A stretch of 64,000 nt of DNA. It comes from Marivirga tractuosa DSM 4126. GTDB lineage: Bacteria > Bacteroidota > Bacteroidia > Cytophagales > Cyclobacteriaceae. The notes under the pieces are model-generated. The model was given only the letters and a program-made list of their open reading frames with translations. It searched no databases and was not told the DNA's origin. Position 1 is the stretch's first letter; each line of letters opens with the position of its first letter. The stretch spans positions 3,317,001-3,381,000 of the forward strand of contig NC_014759.1 in the NCBI RefSeq assembly GCF_000183425.1, read 5' to 3'. The position numbers and the translations under genes were made by a program. This document shows positions 33,810 through 45,700 of the stretch, piece by piece.

Positions 33810-35249
33810 TTAACTATCACGGCTTAATTCCGGATATTTTCTTTCTAATTGAGTTCTTAAGTTGATTAAAGCTTCAAGTACGAATGCTGTGGTTACTGCA
33901 TCTGATTTCCAATGCAAAACATGCCTTACAACAGTTCCGCCAGAGAAAAACACTCCTCCCTTCCAGTATATTTGATTGTAATCTGCTATACTTTTCGAAA
34001 AAATAAAATCCAGTCCTGCTAAGATTGCTTCCTGTGATTCTTGAGTTTGTATGCCATTGATATTTAATAAACTATTGACGGCAAAAATAGTGGATTGTAG
34101 GCTATCGCTATCATTAATTAAATCCCTTGAAATCCAATGACCATTTTCCTCATAGTTATCCAAAACATAAGTTTGAATTAATTCACAGCTTTCTTCTAAA
34201 TCATAAACGCCATTTTTATAAGCTTTTGAAACATAATAAGGAATGTGATAGCGGTTTGAGTAATATGTGGCTGAATAATTGTAATTCTTATTCTTCAGTT
34301 CATCTTTGATAAAGGAGATCGCATCTTTGGTTGCGATACTTTTTTGATTGCCATATATGCTTAATACCCTTAGTACATTAGCATTTATGACAGGATCAAT
34401 ATCATTACTTCCATATGGGATATAGGGTTCATAGGGTTTTGGATACATTTTGCTGATGGGGAGGTAAAATGTAGCTAAATGAAAGAACTCCTGGACGGGA
34501 TTCCATCCTTTAGAAAATTCATGTTCTTCACCTAGCCAAGTTAGAAAAGCACCACTTTCTGGTCCTTGTCTTTGCCAGAGGTTATACCACATTCTATTGT
34601 TGCGGTTTGTATCAGTATACAGATCGAAAATTTCATGGATATTGGCCAAACTGTCAGGAATTGGGGTGTCATTGATTTTGTTTCTCAGGTAAATAGCCAA
34701 TAAACCTGCGGCAGTATCATCGGCATCATCAGCCACATTTGCGGCTTTTTGAATGAACCTAAGGGGTAGGGGGTAATTATTGGGTCTTCTAGTAAATTCT
34801 TCTGCTTCCTTTTCAAACCATTTATGCGGTTTTGTTGGAGGTAATAAGTTCCAAAAATTAAAGGTACCGTCTGACTCGTAGCTCATAATTCTATCAAATG
34901 CGAGGTCCAGCATAGGAGGGATGTTTTGATATTCAGGATATTGGAGATAGATGTTGGCTAAAATATTATGAACAGTAGCCACTGAAAAACAATTGGAGTC
35001 ATATTCACTATTTTCACCACCCATTAAAGGGAACCAAAAATTCATGCTCATTTGAGAGCCCCATTCCCCTTTAAAACGAAAGATGGAATCATTTTCCTTT
35101 TGCTGTGATTTTTCTAAATAGTTTAAAGCCTTTTCAATATGAATTAAGGTTTTGGAATGGAGCTTTTGTGCGGATTCTTGATTATCGATTTGCGATAAAG
35201 AATTATGCGAACACAAAATAATAAAGATCAAAAAGTATCTAAATTGCAT
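33810..35249 (-). CDS. Secreted alpha/alpha-toroid protein with a DxDDTA motif (terpene-cyclase-like)
   Basis: I do not recognise a named family. The 479-residue protein has a signal peptide (MQFRYFLIFIILC to about residue 20). Repeated helical pairs follow, with motifs such as VATVHNILANIYLQYPE, INANVLRVLSIYG and AFVLEALINLRTQL, as in prenyltransferase/squalene-cyclase-type toroids. At residues 174-180 it reads DDADDTA, which contains DxDDTA, the catalytic acid motif of class II terpene cyclases. Secretion argues against cytosolic terpene synthesis, so this may be a toroid of another function such as carbohydrate or lipid processing. No substrate can be assigned. It lies between the VOC and BNR-repeat genes, all on the minus strand. 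Confidence 0.75.
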   Translation of the reverse strand: MQFRYFLIFIILCSHNSLSQIDNQESAQKLHSKTLIHIEKALNYLEKSQQKENDSIFRFKGEWGSQMSMNFWFPLMGGENSEYDSNCFSVATVHNILANIYLQYPEYQNIPPMLDLAFDRIMSYESDGTFNFWNLLPPTKPHKWFEKEAEEFTRRPNNYPLPLRFIQKAANVADDADDTAAGLLAIYLRNKINDTPIPDSLANIHEIFDLYTDTNRNNRMWYNLWQRQGPESGAFLTWLGEEHEFSKGWNPVQEFFHLATFYLPISKMYPKPYEPYIPYGSNDIDPVINANVLRVLSIYGNQKSIATKDAISFIKDELKNKNYNYSATYYSNRYHIPYYVSKAYKNGVYDLEESCELIQTYVLDNYEENGHWISRDLINDSDSLQSTIFAVNSLLNINGIQTQESQEAILAGLDFIFSKSIADYNQIYWKGGVFFSGGTVVRHVLHWKSDAVTTAFVLEALINLRTQLERKYPELSRDS

Positions 35250-35329
35250 AATTACAGTAAACGGTTATTCTTATAAAGGTTCTACTGTATTGATATGATA
35301 CTACAGGTCAAAGAAGTAGTTGAAAACAG

Positions 35330-35366
35330 CTGAAAATAAAAATGCCGACATCTCTGCCGGCATTAT
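35330..35366 (-). terminator. Intrinsic terminator after the BNR-repeat gene
   Basis: On the minus strand, AATGCCG / CGGCATT (35364-35358 and 35347-35341) forms a 7-bp stem with a 10-nt loop, followed by TTTTATTTT. Confidence 0.75.
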
Positions 35367-35387
35367 AATTTCCTCTTTGCAAAAATC

Positions 35388-38300
35388 TTAATCCAGTTTC
35401 ACGGCTTTCACCTGATTTTCTTGAACCAATTCGTTAAATGTAGTTACTTTTTCATCCAAAATTTCATTTAAAGCATCTAAGTGCTTATCAATTCTGGCTG
35501 TAACTTCTTTACTGAATTCTATAGCTGATTCAGTTGGTCTAAAATCACCCATACCTACTAGACTATTCAAATGGCCTAATTTATTGTTTAGTCTGATGGG
35601 GTAATTCAATGGATCTTGTCGGCTTCTATTTTTAGTTTGATACAAAGCCTCTTCAATTTCCTTCATTTCATCAAGAATACTTTTCCCCATATTCTTTATA
35701 GTATCAGCTTCAGCTTTTTGAATTACGTCCTCAATCTGAACTCTTGCCTTTCGGATATCTTTTATAGCTAAATTGGTTTCTGAAAGTTTTGAAATCACTC
35801 TATTTTGAAAATCAAACTGTGCTTTTAGATCTTCCTGAGTTGAACTAGATCGCGGATCCTTAATGATTTCAAATTCCTGTTTTTGGGAATTTCCATTTAC
35901 AGAAAGCTCTACATCATATTCTCCAGGAAGTGCCGTTGGACCACTTGTTGAAGACCACCACAAAATCATACCCTCAAAGCCCTCTGCATCAGGGTATCGC
36001 ATATTCCAAATGAATTGATTGCTACCTGGTTCAACAGTTAACTTTTCTTCTTTCGCTTCTTTGTCAGGATGGGTGCTGTATGTCGCAATCACTTTTCCCG
36101 ATTTTTCTTTATACTGGATTTTTACCGTATCTGCCGAGGCCGTATCTTTCAAATGGAAATAAGTGATGACGCCAGATGGCATATTTTCTCCTGCTGTTTT
36201 AGATTCATAACTTCTTCCGCCAATTCGATAGGTTTTCTTGGGTTGAAATAAGTAGAAATCCTTTTGTGCTATTTCATCACTCAATTGATGTAAAACAGTT
36301 AAATCATCGATCAGCCAGAAGCCTCTCCCTTGGGTTGCAGCGATCAAATGATTGTCTTTTATAGTCAAATCCGTAATAGGAACGATCGGAAGATTCAACT
36401 GGAAATCGTTCCAGCTAGCTCCGTCATCAAATGAAACATACATTTTTGTTTCTGTCCCAGCGTAAAGCAATCCCTTTCTTTCAGGATCAGCACGAACAAC
36501 TCTTGTGAAATGATCATTTTGAATGCCATTCACAATTTTTGTCCAGCTTTTGCCGTAGTCTTTAGTTTTATATAGATACGGTTGATAATCTCCATTTTTA
36601 TACGAAGTAGCTGCTATGTATGCCCCTCCTTTAGTGAATGGATCAGCTTCAATACTATTGATCATGATCCATTCAGGCATGTTTTTAGGTGTAACATTCT
36701 CCCAGTTTTCACCGCCATCTTTACTTACGTGCACCAAGCCATCATCAGAACCGGTCCACAATAATCCTTCTTCATAAGGAGATTCTATGGCAGCGAATAT
36801 GGTACAGTAATATTCCACACTGGTATTGTCTTTCGTAATCGGGCCACCGGAAGGGCCTAATTTACTTGGGTCATTCCGAGTTAAGTCCGGACTGATGGTT
36901 TCCCATTTATGGCCTTCATTCGTAGTGACATGCAAATGATTGGATGCCGTATATAATTTGTTAGGATCATGTGGAGAAGTGAAAATTGGGAAATTCCACT
37001 GAAAACGGTATTTCATTTCTTCTGCTCCATGTCCCATTGGATTGTCTGGCCAAACGTTGATGGCTCTAATTTCTTCAGAATTATGATTATAGCGCGTTAA
37101 AAAGCCATCATAGCTACCGCCATAGACCACGTCATTATTCTCTTCATCAATGGCCAAGTGTGCACTTTCGCCACCAGCTGTCGACTCCCAATCTTGTTCT
37201 CCAATTACATAACCTGTAGTTCTATGGGCAATTCTTACGGTGGAGTTATCTTGCTGAGCACCATAGATTCTAAACGGAAAGTGATTGTCAGTAGTAACTC
37301 TATAAAACTGTGCAGTGTTTTGGTTCATATAAGTGCTCCAGTTTTCGCCTCCATCAAAACTCACCTGAGCGCCTCCATCATCTGCCATAATCATTCTTTG
37401 GCTATCATTGGGGTCAATCCACATATCATGGTGATCTCCATGTGGGGCATTGCTTGCGGTAAAAGTCTTTCCGCCATCTTTTGATTTATGATAACTTACA
37501 TTCACAACATATACCATATCCTCATCTTGAGTATCGGCATATATTCTGGTATAATACCATGCCCTTTGCCTTAAAGCTCTATCGTCATTGGTTTTCTGCC
37601 AAGTTTTTCCGGCATCGTCTGAGCGAAAAACGCCACCATTTTCGTTTTCAATTATAGCCCAAACTCTATTGGAATTTTGAGGAGAGACTGTAATGCCTGA
37701 AATTCCCCAAATGCCTTTTGGCAAGCCTTTATTTTCAGAAAGTTTTTCCCAACTTTCTCCGCTATCTGTAGATTTCCATATATCAGAACCCGGACCACCG
37801 CTAGAAAAATTAGAAGGGCTTCTTCTTACATTCCAGGTAGAAGCATACATGATTCTTGGATTATTGGGGTCTAGAATTAAATCTACTGCTCCTGCTCTAT
37901 TATTTGCAAATAATTTCCTTTGCCAGGTTTTTCCTCCGTCAATGGATTTGTACACTCCTCTTTCTTCAGAATCTTTAAATGTATCACCCATAACCGCTAC
38001 ATATAAAATATCAGGGTTTTGTGGATGGATTCTTATCCTACTGATGTGACGGCTGTTGTCTAATCCGATGTGCTCCCAATTTTTACCAGCATCAACAGAT
38101 TTATACATTCCGTAGCCATAGGACATATTTCCACGTAAAGTTTTTTCACCGCCTCCGACATAAATAACATTAGGATCGCTTTCAGCTACCGCTACAGCCC
38201 CAATGGAGCCTCCAAAATGGCCGTCTGAAATACTTTCCCAGGTGTTTCCTCCATCTTTAGTGCGCCAAACACCACCGCCAGTAGAACCCATGTAAAATAA

Positions 38301-38492
38301 GTTGGGCTGATTCGCAACTCCGGTTACTGCAGCAGATCTTCCGCCTCTGAATGGGCCTATGCCCCTCCATTCTAGTGCATCATATATTTTTTCATCGTAA
38401 GATTTAGTGTTGTCAGCTTTTCTTCTTTGTGCATCCATGTTAAATGGTATAGAAAGCAGAAATACCAACAGTGAGTAGTAGATTTTTTTCAT
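35388..38492 (-). CDS. Secreted BNR/Asp-box (sortilin VPS10-like) beta-propeller protein
   Basis: A 1034-residue exported protein with a signal peptide (to about residue 21, MDAQ). Most of the chain is BNR/Asp-box repeats (S/T-x-D-x-G-x-T-W), for example RTKDGGNTWESI, KSVDAGKNWEHI, KSIDGGKTWQRK, KSTDSGESWEKL and RSDDAGKTWQKT. These build large beta-propellers as in sortilin and some glycosidases. The C-terminal third (from about 780) is a beta-sandwich-like part, then helices. Homologues are often named glycosyl hydrolase, but sialidase catalytic residues are not evident and no enzymatic role is claimed. It is flanked by a 540-bp gap upstream and has its own terminator. Confidence 0.85.
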   Translation of the reverse strand: MKKIYYSLLVFLLSIPFNMDAQRRKADNTKSYDEKIYDALEWRGIGPFRGGRSAAVTGVANQPNLFYMGSTGGGVWRTKDGGNTWESISDGHFGGSIGAVAVAESDPNVIYVGGGEKTLRGNMSYGYGMYKSVDAGKNWEHIGLDNSRHISRIRIHPQNPDILYVAVMGDTFKDSEERGVYKSIDGGKTWQRKLFANNRAGAVDLILDPNNPRIMYASTWNVRRSPSNFSSGGPGSDIWKSTDSGESWEKLSENKGLPKGIWGISGITVSPQNSNRVWAIIENENGGVFRSDDAGKTWQKTNDDRALRQRAWYYTRIYADTQDEDMVYVVNVSYHKSKDGGKTFTASNAPHGDHHDMWIDPNDSQRMIMADDGGAQVSFDGGENWSTYMNQNTAQFYRVTTDNHFPFRIYGAQQDNSTVRIAHRTTGYVIGEQDWESTAGGESAHLAIDEENNDVVYGGSYDGFLTRYNHNSEEIRAINVWPDNPMGHGAEEMKYRFQWNFPIFTSPHDPNKLYTASNHLHVTTNEGHKWETISPDLTRNDPSKLGPSGGPITKDNTSVEYYCTIFAAIESPYEEGLLWTGSDDGLVHVSKDGGENWENVTPKNMPEWIMINSIEADPFTKGGAYIAATSYKNGDYQPYLYKTKDYGKSWTKIVNGIQNDHFTRVVRADPERKGLLYAGTETKMYVSFDDGASWNDFQLNLPIVPITDLTIKDNHLIAATQGRGFWLIDDLTVLHQLSDEIAQKDFYLFQPKKTYRIGGRSYESKTAGENMPSGVITYFHLKDTASADTVKIQYKEKSGKVIATYSTHPDKEAKEEKLTVEPGSNQFIWNMRYPDAEGFEGMILWWSSTSGPTALPGEYDVELSVNGNSQKQEFEIIKDPRSSSTQEDLKAQFDFQNRVISKLSETNLAIKDIRKARVQIEDVIQKAEADTIKNMGKSILDEMKEIEEALYQTKNRSRQDPLNYPIRLNNKLGHLNSLVGMGDFRPTESAIEFSKEVTARIDKHLDALNEILDEKVTTFNELVQENQVKAVKLD

Positions 38493-39032
38493 GAGTATGT
38501 TATTTGATTTAAGAATGGAATATAGGATTGGAATTACTAAAATCCGATCAATATTTTATGAATGGTAAAGAATGATCCTCTTGCATTAAGATGGAGTAAA
38601 TAGAGGATACGGGAAGAAATTGCTGTATTTTATAGGTATTGTTTTACCAATGAGTTAGCGTGAAGTCTTTTCAGAAACACAAAGCCTTTGTATGTAGAAA
38701 AGTAGTATTCACTAATTTTAATATAAATAATTCAATAATAAATAGGTGTAATTCTAATGTAGATTAAGACGATATGAGTATTGGGAAAAATTGAATAATT
38801 TTGATATTGGATTGATAGTAGGGCGTAAGTTATTGATAATGAACTTTGTAATGATCGTAAGTAATTGAGGTACAATAGTATGTAGTGTAGTAATGTAATA
38901 TTAATGTACCTATTTATAGGTATTCCTAACTATTTTCGATGAAAAAAATTGTGTTACTTGATTTATTTATTAATTTAGTGCAATCTCATGAATTAATAAT
39001 AATAAATTATAACTTTTAATTAAACTAAAACA
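38493..39032. promoter_or_regulatory. 540-bp AT-rich region with promoter for the surface-protein operon
   Basis: No gene is visible. It separates the divergent BNR gene and the barrel-T9SS-lipoprotein unit. The best promoter is TTG (38949-38951), 19 bases, then TAATTTAG (38971-38978), one base off consensus, about 55 bases before the 39033 ATG. A TACCTA-TTTA-TAGGTA dyad lies upstream at 38907-38922 and could be an operator. Confidence 0.45.
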
Positions 39033-39719
39033 ATGACTATGAGAAAACAATTAATGCTTTTAACTGCATTGTTATTGATTTCTTGTCCTATTTTCGCTCA
39101 GGATGAAAGTACTGAGGAAGGTAGTTCGGGAGGCATGGCAGGTGCAGGGGATTTCCTCTTTGAGGTGACGGGTACACCCTTTAATACAGGGGGTAGTTTA
39201 TTGAACTTTTCTGAGTTTAGAGCTCGCTATTTTATAACAGAAGAAATGGCAGTTCGCTTAGGGATGGAAATGGATTTAAATAATAATCAGCAAACGCCTG
39301 ATTTAGTAATTAATGATAGTTACTACGGTTTAATGCCAGGCTTTGAATATCATTTTGTAAATGAAGGTTCATTTAGATCTTATGCAGCTGCCGATTTAAT
39401 GTTCGGTCAACGAATAGCAAGTAGAAAATCAAGTACTGGGCCTACTGTATTAGGTGCTGCTTCACTACCTAATAATCCAAGCTCTTTCGTTTCTAATAGA
39501 GGTTACACTCAATTTGGCGGTAGAGTTTCCATAGGTGCAGAATATTACTTTGGAAAGCGTTTTTATATTGGTGGCGAAATAGGCTTTCAATATATAAATC
39601 GTAACAACAAAGAAGTATTTGTGGATGGTGAAAGTTTCCAAGATGCTACCAAATCAAGCTTTGGATATTTGAATACCACGAATGCATTCAAAATTGGATT
39701 TAGATTTTTAAATTTTTAA
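39033..39719 (+). CDS. Outer-membrane beta-barrel protein
   Basis: A 228-residue protein with a signal peptide ending IFAQ (about residue 23). Alternating amphipathic strands (for example FRARYFITEEMAVRLGMEM, GRVSIGAEYYFGKRFYIGG) follow, with a final aromatic F, as in OmpW/OmpX-type small barrels. A Gly/Ser-rich loop follows the signal. A periplasmic or surface role with the very large T9SS protein encoded 17 bases downstream is likely from operon structure, for instance as an anchor or scaffold, but is not shown. The gene begins after a plausible promoter. Confidence 0.82.
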   Translation: MTMRKQLMLLTALLLISCPIFAQDESTEEGSSGGMAGAGDFLFEVTGTPFNTGGSLLNFSEFRARYFITEEMAVRLGMEMDLNNNQQTPDLVINDSYYGLMPGFEYHFVNEGSFRSYAAADLMFGQRIASRKSSTGPTVLGAASLPNNPSSFVSNRGYTQFGGRVSIGAEYYFGKRFYIGGEIGFQYINRNNKEVFVDGESFQDATKSSFGYLNTTNAFKIGFRFLNF

Positions 39720-39736
39720 ACTAAAAAATAGATACA

Positions 39737-42700
39737 ATGACAAACATAATACTACAAAAAACACGCTACCTCAAAGCACTGATGCTTACGATACTCGTAG
39801 GCTTTTTTGCGTTTGACGGGAGCGCGCAAAGTTTTACAAGTTCAAATGTACCTGCAGGACCATATTATGCAGGAGCAGCTGTAACTGTAAGTTATGAAGC
39901 TACCGGTTTCCCGGGTAGTACTCGATTTATCCTTTGGGATGATGTAGACAATAATGATGATATTGATGTTGATGAGACTATTTTTGGAATGTCAACAGTT
40001 CAAGATGCTTCTGAAGACATAGATTTTAATTGGCCAGGTGACGATGTGCAGTTGAAGTTAGGAGGATTCTCTGGTAATGTCGTAGAGGGTGAAATTGTGA
40101 GTTTTACAGATGCAGATATTAGTACTGTAGGTACCACAAGTGGAGGCACATTTAAATTCTTTAATCAATCTAGTGCTAGATCATTAACAACAAATGAAAT
40201 TGATTTGGACACTTCTGATCCTGTAACATTATCATTTAATTTAGGGGATTTTGGTTTTGATGCAACTAATCCAATTGAGGTTGTTTTTTCAACAAATAAC
40301 TTCTCTAGTGAAACTGCCTTAACAGAAGATAATTCGGGATTGACTGAATTTGAAAATGGAGGAAATTTAGAATTTACTCTTCCAAGTGGAGCAAAAACTG
40401 CTACTACTAGATTTAGGATTCAGCAAACTGGAACCGTTAACTATGGTACATCTCAGGTTTGGTCAGTAGATATTAATACACTGGAAGTTGAAATAGGAGA
40501 AACATATGAATTAATAACCCCTCCAGGTTTAGAGGTTGATCAGTTTATTAATATAATTACTCCTTCATTAACAATAAATGATATATTAAATGATGATTTG
40601 GTATCATTTGGAAATGCCTATGCTGGCGAAGAATTAACTGTTGAAGCTGAATTATTAAATGTAGATTTAACTGCGTTAAGTTTCGCTGCTACAGTTACTA
40701 ACACTGATAATGGCGAAACATACCTTTTAGATACTGCTCCTAGTGATATTACGATAGATAATACAGCAGGAGTCAAAACAATCAGCTTAGTAGGAACTGT
40801 ACCAGCCGACATAACCTATTATAACGCTGGAAATGGATGGGTTGTTGATCTGTATGCATACAGTGGAAGTGAATTATTGTTGGGAACTTCTGAATTTTAC
40901 GATTTTACTGCAGGTTTGCCAACAGACTTTGAACAAGTTGGTGGTACACAAAATGGTGTTGATGGTTTGGTGTTTGATGAGGCAGGAGAAAGAAGTTTAA
41001 CTACTGTTCCCTACAATTTATCTAGTACAGATGGAGTTTTAACTTTTAATGCAGCCAGAAAAGATGATGTATTAAGTCCTCCTGGAACAAACTTAATTGT
41101 GGAGTATTCAACAGATGGAGAAAATTATACAGAATTGGTTAGCTTAAGTTTGAATTCATTAACTGCTACTGGATTAACTGAGGTGGTATTTGATACATGG
41201 CCAGCTGGAGTGGTTTCTTCTACAACGCAATTCAGATTTAGACAGGAATCAAATAATGGTTCAAATCTAGATGCATTCATTATTGAAGATTTGTTAATTG
41301 AAAATGAGACTAATGTTGTTGCTGGTAATGTTGTAGATAGAACTTTTGCAGATGCGAATTATACAATACTAAGTCCTAATATTACATTGGATAACTTTGT
41401 TGTGGGTGGTGATGGTTTAGCTTTCCCTATGGAACAACTTGATTTAACTTACACAATCAATGAAGGAGCATTTCCTGCCAATACAGAAGCAACAGCATAT
41501 GTTCAAAGAGTAGGCGATCCTGATTTTGACGTTAAGATTGGTACTACTTCTGATGTTGCAGGAGAAACAATCACTATTACTGTACCTCCATTTGAAGCAG
41601 GAAACTATACTGTCTATTTCAGTACGTTAAATGGTCAAAATTATTTTAGTACTACGTTATCAATCTTTGATTTAGGACTAGATATCACAAGTGTAGAATA
41701 TAATGATCCAGTTGTAGTAGCTGAGGATGAATTTACTTATCCAGGGTCAGCTATTACTGTTAATTATTCATTGCAAGGAACTCCTGGATCTGGAGCTGAA
41801 TTAATGGTGAGTGTTTATGATAACAATCCAGATGTTGATGATTGGGTAATGATTGGTTCAACCACAACACTTGATGGAGCGGTAACAGCTACTTTACCTA
41901 CTGGAATAGATTACGATGCTAATCCTGATGTTAGGCTAAGTATTGGTACTAGTGGAACTTATGATAATTTCTTTTTCGAAACTATTGTATCGGAAGAATT
42001 TGAAGGGGACCCTTTGCCAGCTTCAATTTTTGAATCTTCAACTGGTACATCCAATAACTTCCCAAGCAAGCCAGACAGCTTTACTGGCTCGGGAGTGAGA
42101 TCTGCTACTACTGTTCCATTTGATTTTTCATATGGTGGTGAGGTAGATATTGAGATTGATGAAGATAATGGGAATCATTTAGGAACATATGATGTCAAAC
42201 TACAAGGTTCAATTGATGGAACTAATTGGGAAGATTTAGATGAAGAAGGAGTTGGTGCAGGTAGTATTGTAACATTGTTTGCAGATGTACCTAATTCTTT
42301 ATGGTCTGCTAACACTCAATTTAGAATTATTTATAATGAGGATGAGGCATTTGGAGTAAATGAAAATGTTATTCAAATCAATGAAGTTATTATTGAAACA
42401 CCTGAGTTCATGGAAGCTTCCTTTGATGACGAGCCATTTAATTTAATCATTCCTTCTTTATCAGTTAGTGATTATGACAAAACTGCTTTTGCAATGGGTG
42501 AAGAAGTGAGCATTAATTATAATGCTGTTGGTTTCCCTGCAAGTACAGAGTATGCTGCTGTGGTAGAACAAGGTGGAGAATTTTATGTTGCAGGAACTTC
42601 TGCTGATGAAGATGCTGGAACTATCACTGCAATTATGCCTGTTGCTTTTGAAAATCCAATGAACAATTATGATTTAAGAATTGTGCCATTTGAACCAGCA

Positions 42701-45700
42701 TCAGCAGGTGGAGATTATAAGCAAGGAGAAACAATCCTAATTAATAGTGAGGAAGATTTCATGATTATTAATGGTCAAGATCCAACTTGGGCTAATAATT
42801 ATACTGTTTTTAATTTTGATCAAGCTGGGGATAGAGAGCTACTTACTACGGATTTCGATTTATCAAATACTACGTCCGCCACTTTGAATTTTAATTTCAA
42901 TACTTTCTTTGGATATGGTAGCTATGCTGTAAATGCAAATAAAAATACTGTTCCAAGATTAGAGATTTCTACTGATGGTGGAGCTACTTTCCAAGTAGTA
43001 CCTGTTTACGAATTAGAAGATGGCGAAGAGCAAATTTATGATGACGGCTTATTCTACCTTCAGCAAGGTTATGGAGTAGAGTTACCTGCTGCAGCATTGA
43101 CAGAAGCTACTCATTTCAGATTTTCACAACCATTAAATTTAGGTTCAGGTGCAAATTCATGGAGTGTTGATAATATTTCATTAACATTAAATGACGATAA
43201 CAGATTGCCTGATTTCCAGTTTAATGATAATATCAACGGTAATAATCCAACAACAATTACAATCACTGCTCCAAGTTTGGATGGCTACGATTGGATGCAA
43301 GCTGTTTTGGATGATGCCGTATTTAATGGTGAAACATTCGATTATTCATGGGATATAGCAGAAGGATTTAATGCTTCTGATGTAGATGCATTCCCTGCTG
43401 GAACTAGTTTCACCTTCTACTTAGAAGAAAGTGGCGATTACGTAATGAATCCAGATACTGGAATGCCTTATGTTTTAGGTAGCACAACTTCTATAGGAAC
43501 ATTCGAAGCTGAAGTACCATTCTTTGTAGTGAATGGAAACTATAACGTAAGATTGGCTGCATCAATTGAAATCGAAGGTGAAAATGGCCCAGAAGATTAT
43601 TTCTTCTATGGTGATGAAGAAACTGGTGAAGATGTTGGTGATTTAGATGTATTCTTAAGAGCTGCAAAATTAGTTTATCAAGGAGATGAAAATGCAAATA
43701 TATATGCCGGACAGGATGTAGAATTTGCCATCCAATTAGAGAATGATGAAACCAATAATGCGCCAACTGCAGGTTTATTTGCTAATTTATTATTAGTTAC
43801 TAATGAAGGTGATTATTTATTAGCAGCCCAAGAAGGTCTAGGCAATATTACGGTTGCTATGCCTACTTGGTTCAACGGAACTGCTGATTTCAAACTTCAA
43901 TTGACTGAGAATGAAGCATTAGGTGATGTAGGAACTATCATCAATGATTCTGAATTGGAAAATCTAGAAGAAAATGTAAGTAATTTCTCATCTGAATTAT
44001 TTAGTGATTACATAGAAGCAGAAATGAGTGGTAACGTACAAGTAGTACAAACCAGAAAGTTTTCTAAAGAAGAATTTAATAATATTTATAACGTAAGTTA
44101 TACTTTAGGATTGTCTGATGTTACTGGTACAACTACCACGACATTAGAATATTCTACTGATGATGGTGAAAATTGGAACTTTATAAGAAGTGATAATCAT
44201 CCTAATGGAAGTTATTTTAAGAATGATGGGTTAAATACAACCATTGAAAATAACATGGAAGCAGAAGGATTTATGTTACGTTGGGTTCAAACTGCTCCAA
44301 ATGGGATTTTTACTATTCAAAATCTTAATATTAATGTCGATGGCCAATCTTTTGATGAATTTAACATGGAAGATTATCCTGCCAATTTCACTATTGGTAA
44401 TGCCACTAAATCAGATATTGATTTTGATGGTACTTCTGGTAGAAGAATGGTGACCACCAGAACTTTCACTGTTGAGGAGCTAGAGAATACTAGGGCTTTT
44501 GGTTTTGATCTTACTTTCAATCAATTGCCTGGAGATTTAACAGCTGATCAATATGTAGTATTTGAGTATTCTACAGATGGTGGTTCAACTTATACTGAAT
44601 TGCAACAATATCCTGAAATGGATGCCGAGACTACATTAAATGGAGAACGTTTCCTATATGCGGTTTCTACAGACATGAAAGAAAATGGTGTTAAATTCAG
44701 ATGGAGACAGGAAGAAAATAAGGGTAATGTGAGTTTAGACAACCTTAGCTTCTTGTTTGGTGAAACCATTCCATTTGATTACATAGATGCTTCTGAATTT
44801 ATCAATCAACAAGCATTCTTGATTACTTCTATACCTTCTGAAGCTTGTATCTCAGATGAGATCACGATTTCTTATGAAGTAAGAGGTAGATTAGGAGATA
44901 ATGATTTCCTTAAAATTACTTATTCAGATGCCTTTGGTTCATCAAACGAACTTTCGCCTGAGTTTATAGCAGATGGAACAACTGGAGATATCAGCTTTGA
45001 GCTTCCTTCAAATGCCGTAACAGCTGGAGTAAATAATCAATTCTTCAAGTTTGAAATAGAAGGTAATGTTGAGTCACAAACAGCTGGTTCTTTTAATCAA
45101 ATAAATGGAACCGAAACAGAAGAATCTACTGAGATCGTTGCGCCTTTAAATACAGAAGCTTCATTTACAGTAAATGATCCTCTGGCTTGTGAAAGCGAAG
45201 ACGTAATGGTAGAGCTGAATAATGCAGACTTACAGGATTATTTCTTGTACGAGATTGTAGATGCTGCAGACGGGACTGTTTTAGGTAGCTTAACTAGAGA
45301 TCCTGAAATGCCAGAAAACCAAATTAATATTGGACAAATCACGGCAACTACGGATTTAGAGTTAAGAGTTACAGCTCAATCATCTGCTGGAACTGTATGT
45401 AATACATTAACCACTTCTGAAGAAACGGTAGAAATACTTCAGAATTTCGAATTGTATTCTTATGCTACCCCAGATCAAAACTGGAAACTTGTGAATGCGG
45501 GTGCAAGCTTGAATTCTTGTAATGCAGCAGGAGAAGTTCAGTTAAGTGTAAGAAGACTATTGGAAAATGGAAATACAACCGCTGGCGGGACTACTTTGGT
45601 CGAATGGTTTAGAGATGACTTGAATAATCAAGTGGCAATCAATACAACCTCAATAAATGATACTGACATGGAATTGTCAGGTGAGTATTTCGCTAGAGTA

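Noticed and set aside
35388..38492. Sialidase or glycosidase assignment for the BNR-repeat protein
   Set aside because: Asp-box repeats show only the propeller fold. The catalytic Arg triad and Tyr/Glu of sialidases are not evident.
43491..43766. Minus-strand frame inside the giant T9SS gene
   Set aside because: It has a His/Leu-rich composition typical of antisense reading of Asp/Glu/Asn-rich code. The plus-strand frame is continuous.
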